64,000 nt of DNA from Planctomycetota bacterium (GTDB taxonomy: Bacteria > Planctomycetota > UBA1135 > GCA-002686595): NCBI GenBank assembly GCA_016714045.1, contig JADJNY010000003.1, positions 62,001 through 126,000 of the forward strand. The letters are read 5' to 3'. The stretch's first letter is position 1. Each line of letters begins with the position of its first letter. The position numbers were made by a program, and so were the translations under genes. Under the pieces are notes generated by a model that did no database searches, was not told where the DNA came from, and worked only from the letters and a program-made list of their open reading frames with translations. Shown piece by piece: positions 1 through 8,582 of this stretch.

Positions 1-1011
1 GCCGTCACGCTCGCGGCGCAGGGCGCGACGGAGCTCGTCCGCGCGGCGCACGAGCGCAATGAGCTCGACGGCGTGCTCGGCCTCGGCGGCGGCGCGGGCA
101 CGACGATCGGCACGGCGGCGATGCGCGTGCTCCCGATCGGCGTGCCGAAGCTGATGGTGAGCACGCTCGCGTCGGGCGAGACGTCGCACTTCGTCGGAAC
201 GAAGGACGTGTGCATGCTGCACGCGGTCGCCGACATTGCCGGCCTGAACCGCATCAGCCGCGCGGTGCTGTCGCGCGCGGCGCAGGCGATGGCGGGCATG
301 GCGCTCGCGGGGCCCCTGCGCGCGGACGCGGGCGACAGGCCGCTCGTCGCCGCGTCCATGTTCGGCGTCACGACGCCGTGCGTCGAGCGCGCGCGCGCGG
401 TGCTCGAGGCGGCGGGCTACGAGGTACTCGTCTTCCACGCGACGGGCAGCGGCGGTCGCACGCTCGAGGCGCTGGCGGAGAGCGGGATGCTCGACGGCGT
501 GCTCGACGTGACGACGACGGAGCTCGCGGACGAGCTCGTCGGCGGCGTGTTGAGCGCCGGCCCCGACCGCGTGACCGCGGCGGGGAAGCGCGGCGTGCCG
601 CAGGTCGTCAGCGTCGGCGCGCTCGACATGGTCAACTTCCACGCGCGCGCGACGGTGCCCGCGAAGTTCGCGGACCGCCGATTCTACGCGCACAACGCGA
701 ACGTGACGCTGATGCGCACGACGCCCGCGGAGAACGCGGAGCTCGGCCGCCGGCTCGGCGCGAAGCTCGCCGCGTCGCGCGGCCCCACGGAGCTCTTCTT
801 CCCGCTGCGCGGCGTCAGCGCGATCGAGCAGGTTGGCCAACCGTTCGACGACCCCGCCGCGCGCAAGGAGCTCCTCGCCGGCCTGCGCGCGACGCACGGC
901 GCCGTGCCGCTGCACGAGCTCGACCTGCACGTCAACGACGCCGCGTTCGCCGAGGCGATGGCGACGAAGCTGCTCGAGTTGATGCGCTCCGCGACGAAGA
1001 AGCCCCGCTGA
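1..1011 (+). CDS. Tm-1-like / UPF0261 family protein, 5' end outside window
   Basis: The reading frame is open from base 1, so the N-terminus lies to the left; the GTG at 73 is internal. The visible product (about 336 residues) has the glycine-rich LGLGGGAGTT stretch followed by a conserved block ending in GLNRISRAVL, which is the signature of the UPF0261/Tm-1-like ATP-binding family. Plant Tm-1 binds a viral replicase. Bacterial members are mostly of unassigned function and often sit next to TIM-barrel signal-transduction proteins; no such partner is visible here because the upstream DNA is missing. Only 51 bp separate it from the downstream solute-binding lipoprotein gene, so they may be cotranscribed. 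The family call rests on recognition of the central block; the biochemical role is unknown. Confidence 0.8.
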   Translation, partial: AVTLAAQGATELVRAAHERNELDGVLGLGGGAGTTIGTAAMRVLPIGVPKLMVSTLASGETSHFVGTKDVCMLHAVADIAGLNRISRAVLSRAAQAMAGMALAGPLRADAGDRPLVAASMFGVTTPCVERARAVLEAAGYEVLVFHATGSGGRTLEALAESGMLDGVLDVTTTELADELVGGVLSAGPDRVTAAGKRGVPQVVSVGALDMVNFHARATVPAKFADRRFYAHNANVTLMRTTPAENAELGRRLGAKLAASRGPTELFFPLRGVSAIEQVGQPFDDPAARKELLAGLRATHGAVPLHELDLHVNDAAFAEAMATKLLELMRSATKKPR

Positions 1012-1062
1012 TCCCGGCGCGCGCGGAATCGACCGCGCGCGACCGCGCTCCCCCCCTCCGCC

Positions 1063-2397
1063 ATGAAGCACCTCCTCACGCTCCTCGCGACCTCCGCCCT
1101 CCTCGCCCTCGCTCCGTCCTGCTCGAAGGACGCGGGCTCGACCGCGAACGTGCCGACGAACTCGCCGCCGAAGGCGATCACGATCTGGTGGTTCCAGTGG
1201 GCGCCGGCCGACGGGCTCGCGGAGCTCGGGCGTGAGTTCCAGAAGGAGACGGGCATCGCGGTCAACGTCGAGCAGATCCCGCTCGCGTCCTACCAGGAGA
1301 AGAGCTTCCTCGAGTTCGGCAACGCGCGCTCGCGCTTCGACATCCTCATCGGCGACAGCCAGTGGATCGGGCGGGGTGCCTCGAAGGGGCTCTACCTCGA
1401 GCTCACCGACTGGCTGCCGACCGTCGTCGACTTGAAGACGATCCACGATCGCGCCGCGAAGTACCTCTGCGAGTACCCCGAGGGCAGCGGCAAGTGGTTC
1501 GCGGCGCCGTGCGAGACGGACGCGATCGGGCTCGCCTACCGGAAGGACTGGTTCGAGGACCCGAAGGAACAGGCCGCGTTCCAGGCCCAGTACGGCCGCG
1601 CATTGAAGGTGCCCGACACGTGGGAGGAGTTCCGCGACGTCGCGACGTTCTTCCAGCGGCCTGCGGAGAAGCGCTACGGCTGCGCGATGCCGAGCGACCG
1701 CAGCTACGACGGGCTCACGATGGGCGTGCAGAACCTCTTGTGGAGCTTCGGCGGCGCGTGGCACGCGGAGGGCTCGAACGCCGTGAAGGGCCACCTCGAC
1801 ACGCAGGGCACCGCCGACGCGATCGAGTTCTTCAAGACGCTGATGAAGCTCGGCCCCAACGGTTGCGAGCGGCTCGACTACGGGCAGGTGCTCGAGGCCT
1901 TCGACAACGGCTCGACCGCGATGTTGCTCAACTACTTCGCGTTCTTCCCCGGCATCGAAAAGAAGTGGGGCGACAAGGTCGGGTTCGCCGTCGTGCCGGG
2001 TCACGGCGGGAAGCGCGTCGCGTCGCTCGGCGGGCAGGGCCTGTCGATCTCGACCAAGGCGCCGAAGGCGTCGCAGGACGCGGCGAAGCAGTTCATCGCG
2101 TGGTTCCTGAAGCGCTCGACGCAGGAGCAGTGGATCACGAAGCCCGCGGGCTTCACGGCGAACGCGGAGATCCTGGCCAGCGACGCGTTCCGAAAGGCGA
2201 CGCCGTACAACGCGCCGTTCGCCGCGTCGGTCGACACGATGCGCGACTTCTGGAACGTGCCGTGCTTCAACGAGCTGCTCGCGGTGACGCAGCGCTACGT
2301 CGGCATGGCCGTCGACGGCGAGATGCCGACGATGGAGGCGCTGAAGAAGCTCGCGGAGGAGAAGGAGCGCATCTTGAAGGAGAACGGGCTCCTCTGA
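1063..2397 (+). CDS. ABC transporter sugar-type extracellular solute-binding lipoprotein
   Basis: 444 residues. The N-terminus MKHLLTLLATSALLALAPSC is a lipoprotein signal with the lipidated Cys at position 20, followed by an acidic/serine linker. The mature part starts ITIWWFQWAPADGLAEL and contains the FDILIGDSQW, AYRKDWF and TWEEFRD patterns of family 1 (MalE/UgpB-like) solute-binding proteins; the length is normal. It should capture a sugar or polyol outside the cytoplasmic membrane and hand it to an importer. No permease is adjacent; the nearest compatible cassette (two permeases, two ATPases) is at 14288-18487, about 12 kb away on the same strand and itself without a binding protein. 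Pairing the two is inference. The substrate cannot be read from sequence. Confidence 0.9.
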   Translation: MKHLLTLLATSALLALAPSCSKDAGSTANVPTNSPPKAITIWWFQWAPADGLAELGREFQKETGIAVNVEQIPLASYQEKSFLEFGNARSRFDILIGDSQWIGRGASKGLYLELTDWLPTVVDLKTIHDRAAKYLCEYPEGSGKWFAAPCETDAIGLAYRKDWFEDPKEQAAFQAQYGRALKVPDTWEEFRDVATFFQRPAEKRYGCAMPSDRSYDGLTMGVQNLLWSFGGAWHAEGSNAVKGHLDTQGTADAIEFFKTLMKLGPNGCERLDYGQVLEAFDNGSTAMLLNYFAFFPGIEKKWGDKVGFAVVPGHGGKRVASLGGQGLSISTKAPKASQDAAKQFIAWFLKRSTQEQWITKPAGFTANAEILASDAFRKATPYNAPFAASVDTMRDFWNVPCFNELLAVTQRYVGMAVDGEMPTMEALKKLAEEKERILKENGLL

Positions 2398-2495
2398 CGG
2401 CCGTCGGAGCGCCCGCGGCGTCCGTTCGCCGACGAAGCTGCTGCGTCCGCGCCGCCTGCTCGTCGACGAGGCCGCGGCGCCCGCGCGCGGCGCGG

Positions 2496-3806
2496 TCAGC
2501 GCGTCGTGCTCCGTGCGCGGCTCCACGTCATCGCGAGCCGAACGAGGATCCCGAGCCCAACGACGATCCCGACGTTGCGGAACTCGACGCCCGCGACGCT
2601 CGTGAACAACCACGCGATCGCGAGCAGCGCGCCCGCGATCGTGATCGTCCCGCCCGGCACGCGGAAGCGGGCTCCGTCCTCGCCCGCGCGCCGCCGCAGC
2701 ACGGGCACCGCCGCGCACGTCGCCGCGTAGGTGACGAGGCGCGCGAGCGTGCTCATCGACACGGCGCCCAGGAACGAGCCCGACAAGGACAGGGCGAGCA
2801 CCGCCGCCGTCGTCGCCAGGATCGCGACGTGTGGCGTGTGGAAGCGCGCGTGCGTCGCCGCGAACGCGCGCGGGAGCTCGCCCTGCTCGCCGAGTGCGAA
2901 GAGCATGCGCGGCGTCGCCAGCGTGATCCCGTTCAAGGTGCCCGAGATCGACACCAGCGCGCCGACGGCGATGAACACGCCGCCGGCCGGGCCGAGGAAG
3001 CGCTCGGCGGCCTCCGCGAGCGGCCGCGTCGAGGCCGCGAGGCCCTCGTGCGTGCCGATGCAGACGAACTGCACCGCGAGGTAGAGCGGCGCCACGATCG
3101 CGAGCGACGTCAACGCCGCGAACGGCAGGTTCCTGCGCGGGTCGACGACCTCGCCCGCTGGGATCACGGCCGACTCGAAGCCGGTGAACGCGAACACGAG
3201 CAGGAGCACCGCCTGCGAGATCGACTCGACGTTCGGCGGCGTGGAGAAGTCGAAGCGCGCTCCCTCGACGTGCGCGAGGCCGAGTACGACGAAGGCGAGG
3301 AGGGGGACGAGCTTCGCGACGGTGAACACGTCGCCGACGAGAGCGGCGCGCCGGACGCCGACCAGGTTGACCGCCGCGAGCGCGAGCACGAGCACCGTGA
3401 TCACCGCGGCGCGCGCTCCGCCCTCCTTCGCTTCCGGGAAGACGTGCGCGAGGTAGTCCGCGAACAGGTTCGCGAGCGCGGCGAAGGCGGTCACGCGCGA
3501 GAGCCACACGAGCCAGCTCACGCTCGACCCGACCCACGGGCCGAACGCCTCGCGCGCGTAGAGGCCCGGGCCGCCGCTCTTGTCGAACCGACTGCCCGCC
3601 TCGGCGAAGGCGAGCACGATCCCGAGCACGACGAGCGCGCACAGGGCGTACGCGAACAGGCCGTACGCCCCGACGAGCGCGTGCACGCGCGACGGCAGCC
3701 CGAAGATCCCCGCGCCGATGATCCCGTTCAGGAACAGCGCCACGAGGTCCCACCGGCGGATGCCGCGCACGGGCGCGCTCGGGGCGGACGGGAGGGGAGC
3801 GGTCAT
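2496..3806 (-). CDS. APC family amino acid permease
   Basis: 436 residues from the ATG at 3806. The open frame runs further upstream, but that extension is arginine-rich shadow sequence, while MTAPLPS leads directly into the first membrane helix. The motif GIIGAGIFGLPSRV is the conserved helix-1 substrate-binding stretch of amino acid/polyamine/organocation permeases. About twelve hydrophobic segments follow, ending in a basic tail, which fits the family. It probably moves an amino acid with protons across the cytoplasmic membrane. It converges on the solute-binding protein gene (98 bp between stops) and diverges from the secreted protein at 3984. Specificity is not predictable. Confidence 0.85.
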   Translation of the reverse strand: MTAPLPSAPSAPVRGIRRWDLVALFLNGIIGAGIFGLPSRVHALVGAYGLFAYALCALVVLGIVLAFAEAGSRFDKSGGPGLYAREAFGPWVGSSVSWLVWLSRVTAFAALANLFADYLAHVFPEAKEGGARAAVITVLVLALAAVNLVGVRRAALVGDVFTVAKLVPLLAFVVLGLAHVEGARFDFSTPPNVESISQAVLLLVFAFTGFESAVIPAGEVVDPRRNLPFAALTSLAIVAPLYLAVQFVCIGTHEGLAASTRPLAEAAERFLGPAGGVFIAVGALVSISGTLNGITLATPRMLFALGEQGELPRAFAATHARFHTPHVAILATTAAVLALSLSGSFLGAVSMSTLARLVTYAATCAAVPVLRRRAGEDGARFRVPGGTITIAGALLAIAWLFTSVAGVEFRNVGIVVGLGILVRLAMTWSRARSTTR

Positions 3807-3983
3807 GCGTGCGGTCGTCCGGCGCGGCGCGGGGATCCTCGCACCCCGGACGCCCGCGGGCCAGACCGCGGTGCGCGGGCTCGGGGCGACCGAGTGCGCG
3901 GAATCGGGCGCTTTCCCTGAAAGGCGGCGCCGGCGCGGGGACAGACGAGGACGACCCCGAACCCCGTCCCCAGGAGAGCACTC

Positions 3984-5057
3984 GTGCGCCACCTCGTCCC
4001 CACCCTCGCCTTCCTGTTCCTCGCCCCGGCCCTCCACGCCGAGCAGTTCTTCGTCTCGACCAACGTCGGCGGCCCGATCCCGGCGGTCGGCACGGGCGGC
4101 GGCGGCGCGTGGCCGACGACGCTTCCGGCGGACCCCGCGACCTCGTCGATCACGCTCACGCACGAGGTCGGAGCCATCTACAGCATCACCATCTCGGGCC
4201 TCGTGCACACGAGCGCCGGGGAGCTCCACGCCGCGCTCCGCGCGCCGAACGGCGTGTTCCACAACCTCTTCGTCCGTTCGGGCTTCGACGGCGCGTCGAC
4301 GTGGAACCAGGGCGACTTCGTCAACTCGAGCCTCGTGCTCCTCACGAACGGTGCCACGCCGTTCCCCGGCGGAACGAACACGAACATCGTCACGGGCAAC
4401 TACACGCAGGATTTCGGCACCTCCGGCGCGCCGCCCGCGCCGTGGCCCAACGGGACGGCGGGGGTCGTCAACACGCCGCTCAACGGGGTGTTCGGCCTCG
4501 CGGGGACGTGGACGCTCTTCGTGTGGGACTGGGAGACGGGCAATAGCGGGAGCTTCACGGGGTGGGCGATCAGCGGCGAACGCCCCTCGATCACGCCGAC
4601 CTGCTTCGGCGACGGCACGACGCTCCCGTGCCCGTGCGGGAACACGGGGCTTCCCGCCCACGGCTGCAACAACTCGTCGAACACCGGCGGGGCGATCCTC
4701 ACGGCGAGCGGCACGTTCACGCCCGACACGATCGTCCTCACGTCGACCGGCGAGCGCCCGACGTCGCTCACGATCTTCGTGCAGGGCGGCCTCGGCGCGG
4801 CGAGCCCCTTCGGCGACGGCGTCGGCTGCCTCGCGGGGACGCTGCAGCGGCTCTACGTGAAGAGCGCGATCGGCGGCGTCGCCTCGGCGCCTGGCCCGGG
4901 CGACCTCACGATCCGACAGCGCTCGCAGGCGCTCGGCGCGCCGCTCGCGCACGGCACGTTCCGCATCTACCAAGCCTACTACCGCGACGTCAGCTCGACG
5001 TTCTGCCCGGGCGCGACCTTCAACGTCTCGAGCGGCTTGCGGATCGTCTGGCCGTGA
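3984..5057 (+). CDS. Secreted protein with P-domain-like module and CPCGN C-terminal domain
   Basis: 357 residues. The signal peptide MRHLVPTLAFLFLAPALHAE ends in an ALHA cleavage site. Residues about 45-200 resemble a proprotein-convertase P-domain: the stretch GTWTLFVWDWETGNSGSF followed by GWAISGE is the typical closing strand pattern (often W.L.V.D...G..G). The last about 150 residues are the shared six-cysteine domain found in four other secreted proteins of this window (CFGDGTTLPCPCGN, then HGCNNS, FGDGVGC, and a terminal YYRD...FC...IVW). The protein should act outside the cytoplasm. Usual P-domain partners (subtilisin-like proteases) are absent from the same polypeptide. Function unknown; the two-module layout is well supported. 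Confidence 0.8.
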   Translation: MRHLVPTLAFLFLAPALHAEQFFVSTNVGGPIPAVGTGGGGAWPTTLPADPATSSITLTHEVGAIYSITISGLVHTSAGELHAALRAPNGVFHNLFVRSGFDGASTWNQGDFVNSSLVLLTNGATPFPGGTNTNIVTGNYTQDFGTSGAPPAPWPNGTAGVVNTPLNGVFGLAGTWTLFVWDWETGNSGSFTGWAISGERPSITPTCFGDGTTLPCPCGNTGLPAHGCNNSSNTGGAILTASGTFTPDTIVLTSTGERPTSLTIFVQGGLGAASPFGDGVGCLAGTLQRLYVKSAIGGVASAPGPGDLTIRQRSQALGAPLAHGTFRIYQAYYRDVSSTFCPGATFNVSSGLRIVWP

Positions 5058-5205
5058 TCCGGGAGCGGAGCTCGATTCGCTCCTTCGCGCGCCGCGTCGA
5101 ATCGCCGGCGTTCGACGAGGGCGCGGCGCGTCGTGCGCTCGCATCGACAGCGTCGAGCGCGGCGGCTAGCATCGCTCCGAGGCCCTCGCGGGCCTCGCTG
5201 CGCGC

Positions 5206-5817
5206 ATGGCGTCCTCCGGAAACGACGAGTGGATCACGACCTCGACGGTGCTCCACCGTCTGTCCGACTTCACCGACCGCAGCGCGTGGGAGCGCTTCGC
5301 CGAGCGCTTCCACCAGCCGATCCAGGCCTTCGCGCGCAAGCAGGGGCTTGCCGAGAACGAGTGCGAGGACGTCGCGCAGGACACGCTGCTCGCGTTCGCC
5401 GAGGCCTACCGGCGCGGCGACTACGACCCGTCGAAGGGCCGTCTCTCGAGCTGGCTCTTCGGCATCGCATGGCGTCGCATCGATCACGCGCGCCGCAAGC
5501 TCGACCGCCGCGGCGCACACGAGGAAGGCGCGTTCGAGAGCCAGCTCCACGGCGGCGTCGAAGGACCGCCCGCGCGCAGCGCCGAGTGGCAGGAGCTCTG
5601 GGAGCGCTCGATCCTCGAGCATTGCCTGCGCCAGGTCCGCAAGGAGTTCGAGCCCGCGACGTTCCGCGCGTTCGAGATGCTCGTGCTCGAACACCACCCG
5701 ATCGAAGCCGCGGAGGCGGAGCTCGCGATGACGAAGAACGCCCTCGCGATCGCGAAGCACCGCGTGTCGACGCGCTTGCGCGAGCTCGTGCGCGAGTGCG
5801 ACGAGGTCCGGCCGTGA
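5206..5817 (+). CDS. ECF-type RNA polymerase sigma factor paired with kinase
   Basis: 203 residues. Region 2 is visible as NECEDVAQDTLLAFAEAYRRG followed by LSSWLFGIAWRRIDHARR (core binding and -10 recognition). Region 4 lies near the C-terminus as a helix-turn-helix (HPIEAAEAELAMTKNALAIA then KHRVSTRLREL). The sizeable linker between the two regions and the Planctomycete-like WLFGIA motif fit an ECF subgroup encoded beside Ser/Thr kinases. Its TGA overlaps the GTG start of the kinase gene (GTGA at 5814-5817), so the two are translationally coupled. The most likely role is to redirect RNA polymerase to an envelope-response regulon under control of that kinase. Confidence 0.88.
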   Translation: MASSGNDEWITTSTVLHRLSDFTDRSAWERFAERFHQPIQAFARKQGLAENECEDVAQDTLLAFAEAYRRGDYDPSKGRLSSWLFGIAWRRIDHARRKLDRRGAHEEGAFESQLHGGVEGPPARSAEWQELWERSILEHCLRQVRKEFEPATFRAFEMLVLEHHPIEAAEAELAMTKNALAIAKHRVSTRLRELVRECDEVRP

Positions 5818-8525
5818 TCCCGGAGCGCTGCCCCGAGCTCTTCGAGCTCGAGGAACTCGTGCGCGGCCGTCTCGACCACGAGTCGGCGACGCGGCACTCG
5901 TCGCACGCGTACGAATGCGAGTCGTGCTCGCTGAAGCTCGCGCAGGTGCGCGAGAACCTCGCGCTCGAGGACCAGCTCGGGCGCGTGCTCGCGGGCTCCG
6001 GACCCGTGCGCGCGGCGTTCCCCGACGTCGACGGCTTCCGCATCGTGCGCGAGCTCGGCCGCGGCGGCATGGGCGTCGTGTACGAAGCGGAGCAGCTCTC
6101 TCCGCCGCGTCGCGTGGCGCTCAAGGTCGTGCGCGGCAGCCAGTACGTCGACGCGACGACTTTGAAGCTCTTCCAGCGCGAGATCCGCGTGCTCGCGCGC
6201 CTCGAGCACCCGAACGTCGCGGCGCTCTACGACGCGGGCTGCACGAGCGCGGGCGAGCACTGGTTCGCGATGGAGCTCGTCCGCGGCGAGCCGCTGTCGC
6301 GCGCCGCGCGCGGCTTGAGTCGCGCGCAGCGCCTCGAGCGGTTCCTCGACCTGTGCGCCGCGATCGACTGCGCGCACCAGCGCGGCGTCATCCACCGCGA
6401 CCTGAAGCCGTCGAACGTGATGGTGGACGCGGAGGGGCGCCTCAAGGTGCTCGACTTCGGCCTCGCGAAGATCACGGACCAGGACGTCGCGCAGTCGTCG
6501 CTCGTCACGGAGGTCGGCGCGATCCGCGGGACGCTCGCGTACATGAGCCCCGAACAGGCGCGCGGCGACCCGGCGGCGATCGACCTGCGGAGCGACGTCT
6601 ATTCGCTCGGCGTGATCCTCTACGAGCTCCTCACCGATCGTCTGCCGATCGACGTGTCGGGCGTGCACCTCGCGGAGGCCGCGCGCCGCATCGCGGAGAC
6701 GGCGCCCGCTCGGCCCTCCGCGCTCGACGCGGCACTGCGCGGCGACCTCGAGACGATCGTGCTCGCCGCGCTCGAGAAGGAGCCCGCGCGGCGCTACGCG
6801 AGCGCGGCGGCGCTGGCGGAGGACGTGCGGCGCTTCCTCGCGCGCGAGCCGATCCTCGCGCGTGCGCCGAGCGGCGTGTACCAGCTCTCGCGGCTCGTTG
6901 CGCGACACCAGCTCGCGGCGGCGCTCCTCGGGACGCTCTTCGTCGTGTCCGTGGGCACCGCGGTGTGGACGTCGTTGCTCTACGCACGCGAGTCGGACCT
7001 GCGCACGGACGCCGAGTCGAAGACGCGCGAGGCGGACCTCGCGCGCGCCGCGGAGACACAGGCCAAGCTCGCCGCGCAGTCGGCGGAGACGCGCGCGCAG
7101 GACGAAGCCCGGCGCGCGGAGAAGGAGGCGGACCGCGCGCACAAGGAGGCGAAGACGGCGCTGCGCGTGCGCGACTTCCTGCTCCAGCTGTTCGAGGCCG
7201 CCGACCCCGAGCAGCTCGACCAGGGCGACGTCACCGCGCGCGAGATGCTCGATCGCTCGGCGAAGACGATCGCGGAGCTCGACGACGAGCCCGAGGTCGG
7301 GTCCGCGATCGCGAGCGTGCTCGGCTCCGCGTACATGCACCTCGGGCTCTACCGCGACGCGCGCCCGCTGCTCGAGCGCGCGGTCGAACTGCGGCGCGCG
7401 CTCCCGGACGCCGATCCCGCGCCGCTCGCGGAGTCGTTGAGCCAACTCGGCGTCTTGCACGCCGCATCGGGCGACTTCGCGGCCGCCAGCCAAGCGCACG
7501 CGGAGTCGATGGCGATCTACGAGCGCATCGAGCCCGACGGAGGCCTCGGGCGCGCGTCGGCGACCATGATGCTCGCGCAGCTGGAGAAGCTCTCCGGCAA
7601 CATCGTCGAGGCGGAGCGGCGGACGCGCGAAGCGATCGCGATGCGCGAGCGCTTCGGCGACACGACGAGCGACGCCATGTTCGGCGCCAAGTCGACGCTT
7701 GCGATGGTCCTGCACCAGCAGCGCCGCGACGACGAGGCGGAGGCGCTCACGAGCGAGCTCGTCGAGCAGCGCCGCAAGAAGGACGGCCGCAGCCTGCGGC
7801 TCGCGGTCGCGATCTCGAACCTGGGCCTCGCGAAGCTCGCGCGCGGCAAGGGTGCGGAGGGCGAGCCGCTCGTGCGCGAGGCGTACGAGCTGCACCTCGC
7901 GATCCTCGGGCCCGACAACCCGTCCTTGGCGGGCGCGCACTCGAACCTCGCCTGGGCGTGCGACGTCGCGGGGAAGCTCGACGAGTCGCTCGAGCACTAC
8001 CAGAAGGCGATCGCGATCTGCGAGCAGCACCGGGACACGCAGCTCGCGCTCCTCGGCGTCGCGTACAAGAACCTCGCGAAGCTGCGCCTGAAGCGCAAGG
8101 AGCTCGCCGAGGCCCGCGACGCGTGCCGAAAAGCGATCGAGATCCGCGAGTCGATCACGCCGATCGACGCGCCCGCCGCGGCGGACTGCTACGACAACAT
8201 GGGGCAGATCGAACACGCGCTCGGCGACGAAGCCGCCGCCGTGGAGTGGACGCAGAAGGCGCTCGACGTCTACGAGCGCGAGTTCGGCGACGACAACCTC
8301 CGCACGGCGATGGTGCGGTTGAACCTTGGGGTCCTGTTCGCCTTCCAGCAGAAGTGGACCGAGTCGGAGGAGACGATGCTGGCGGCGTTCCAAGTCCTCG
8401 AGCGCTTCAAGGACGCGAACCCGCCGGCCTACCGCGGCGCGGCGAACTGGCTCTCGAAGCTGTACGACCGGCTCGGCAAGGCCGAGGAGTCCGCGAAGTA
8501 CAAGACGCTCGCGAAGACCCCGTGA
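5814..8525 (+). CDS. Ser/Thr protein kinase with N-terminal HX3CX2C zinc motif, one TM segment and TPR tail
   Basis: 903 residues from the GTG that overlaps the sigma-factor stop; the frame is open further upstream but that is shadow. Residues 28-38 hold H31-x3-C35-x2-C38, the zinc-binding motif of ZAS-type anti-sigma factors. The kinase domain (about 75-345) has the glycine loop GRGGMGVVYEAE, VALKVV lysine, HRDLKPSNVM catalytic loop, DFGLAK and SPEQ. One transmembrane helix is at about 366-388, followed by an Ala/Glu-rich coiled coil (about 390-450) and TPR repeats to the end. The order suggests a cytoplasmic kinase and an external TPR sensor. It probably regulates the coupled ECF factor by binding, phosphorylation or both; this is inference. 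Confidence 0.88.
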   Translation: MIPERCPELFELEELVRGRLDHESATRHSSHAYECESCSLKLAQVRENLALEDQLGRVLAGSGPVRAAFPDVDGFRIVRELGRGGMGVVYEAEQLSPPRRVALKVVRGSQYVDATTLKLFQREIRVLARLEHPNVAALYDAGCTSAGEHWFAMELVRGEPLSRAARGLSRAQRLERFLDLCAAIDCAHQRGVIHRDLKPSNVMVDAEGRLKVLDFGLAKITDQDVAQSSLVTEVGAIRGTLAYMSPEQARGDPAAIDLRSDVYSLGVILYELLTDRLPIDVSGVHLAEAARRIAETAPARPSALDAALRGDLETIVLAALEKEPARRYASAAALAEDVRRFLAREPILARAPSGVYQLSRLVARHQLAAALLGTLFVVSVGTAVWTSLLYARESDLRTDAESKTREADLARAAETQAKLAAQSAETRAQDEARRAEKEADRAHKEAKTALRVRDFLLQLFEAADPEQLDQGDVTAREMLDRSAKTIAELDDEPEVGSAIASVLGSAYMHLGLYRDARPLLERAVELRRALPDADPAPLAESLSQLGVLHAASGDFAAASQAHAESMAIYERIEPDGGLGRASATMMLAQLEKLSGNIVEAERRTREAIAMRERFGDTTSDAMFGAKSTLAMVLHQQRRDDEAEALTSELVEQRRKKDGRSLRLAVAISNLGLAKLARGKGAEGEPLVREAYELHLAILGPDNPSLAGAHSNLAWACDVAGKLDESLEHYQKAIAICEQHRDTQLALLGVAYKNLAKLRLKRKELAEARDACRKAIEIRESITPIDAPAAADCYDNMGQIEHALGDEAAAVEWTQKALDVYEREFGDDNLRTAMVRLNLGVLFAFQQKWTESEETMLAAFQVLERFKDANPPAYRGAANWLSKLYDRLGKAEESAKYKTLAKTP

Positions 8526-8526
8526 A

Positions 8527-8565
8527 CGAGCGCGCCGCGCGACCCTGGGCCGCACGGCGCGCTCG
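8527..8565. terminator. Inverted repeat between convergent genes
   Basis: CGAGCGCGCC (8527-8536) and its exact complement GGCGCGCTCG (8556-8565) flank a 19-nt loop in the 57-bp gap between the kinase stop and the convergent secreted-protein stop. It lacks a T-tract, so it is at best a weak bidirectional terminator or transcript-end structure. Confidence 0.4.
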
Positions 8566-8582
8566 AGCGAGATCGCGCGAGC

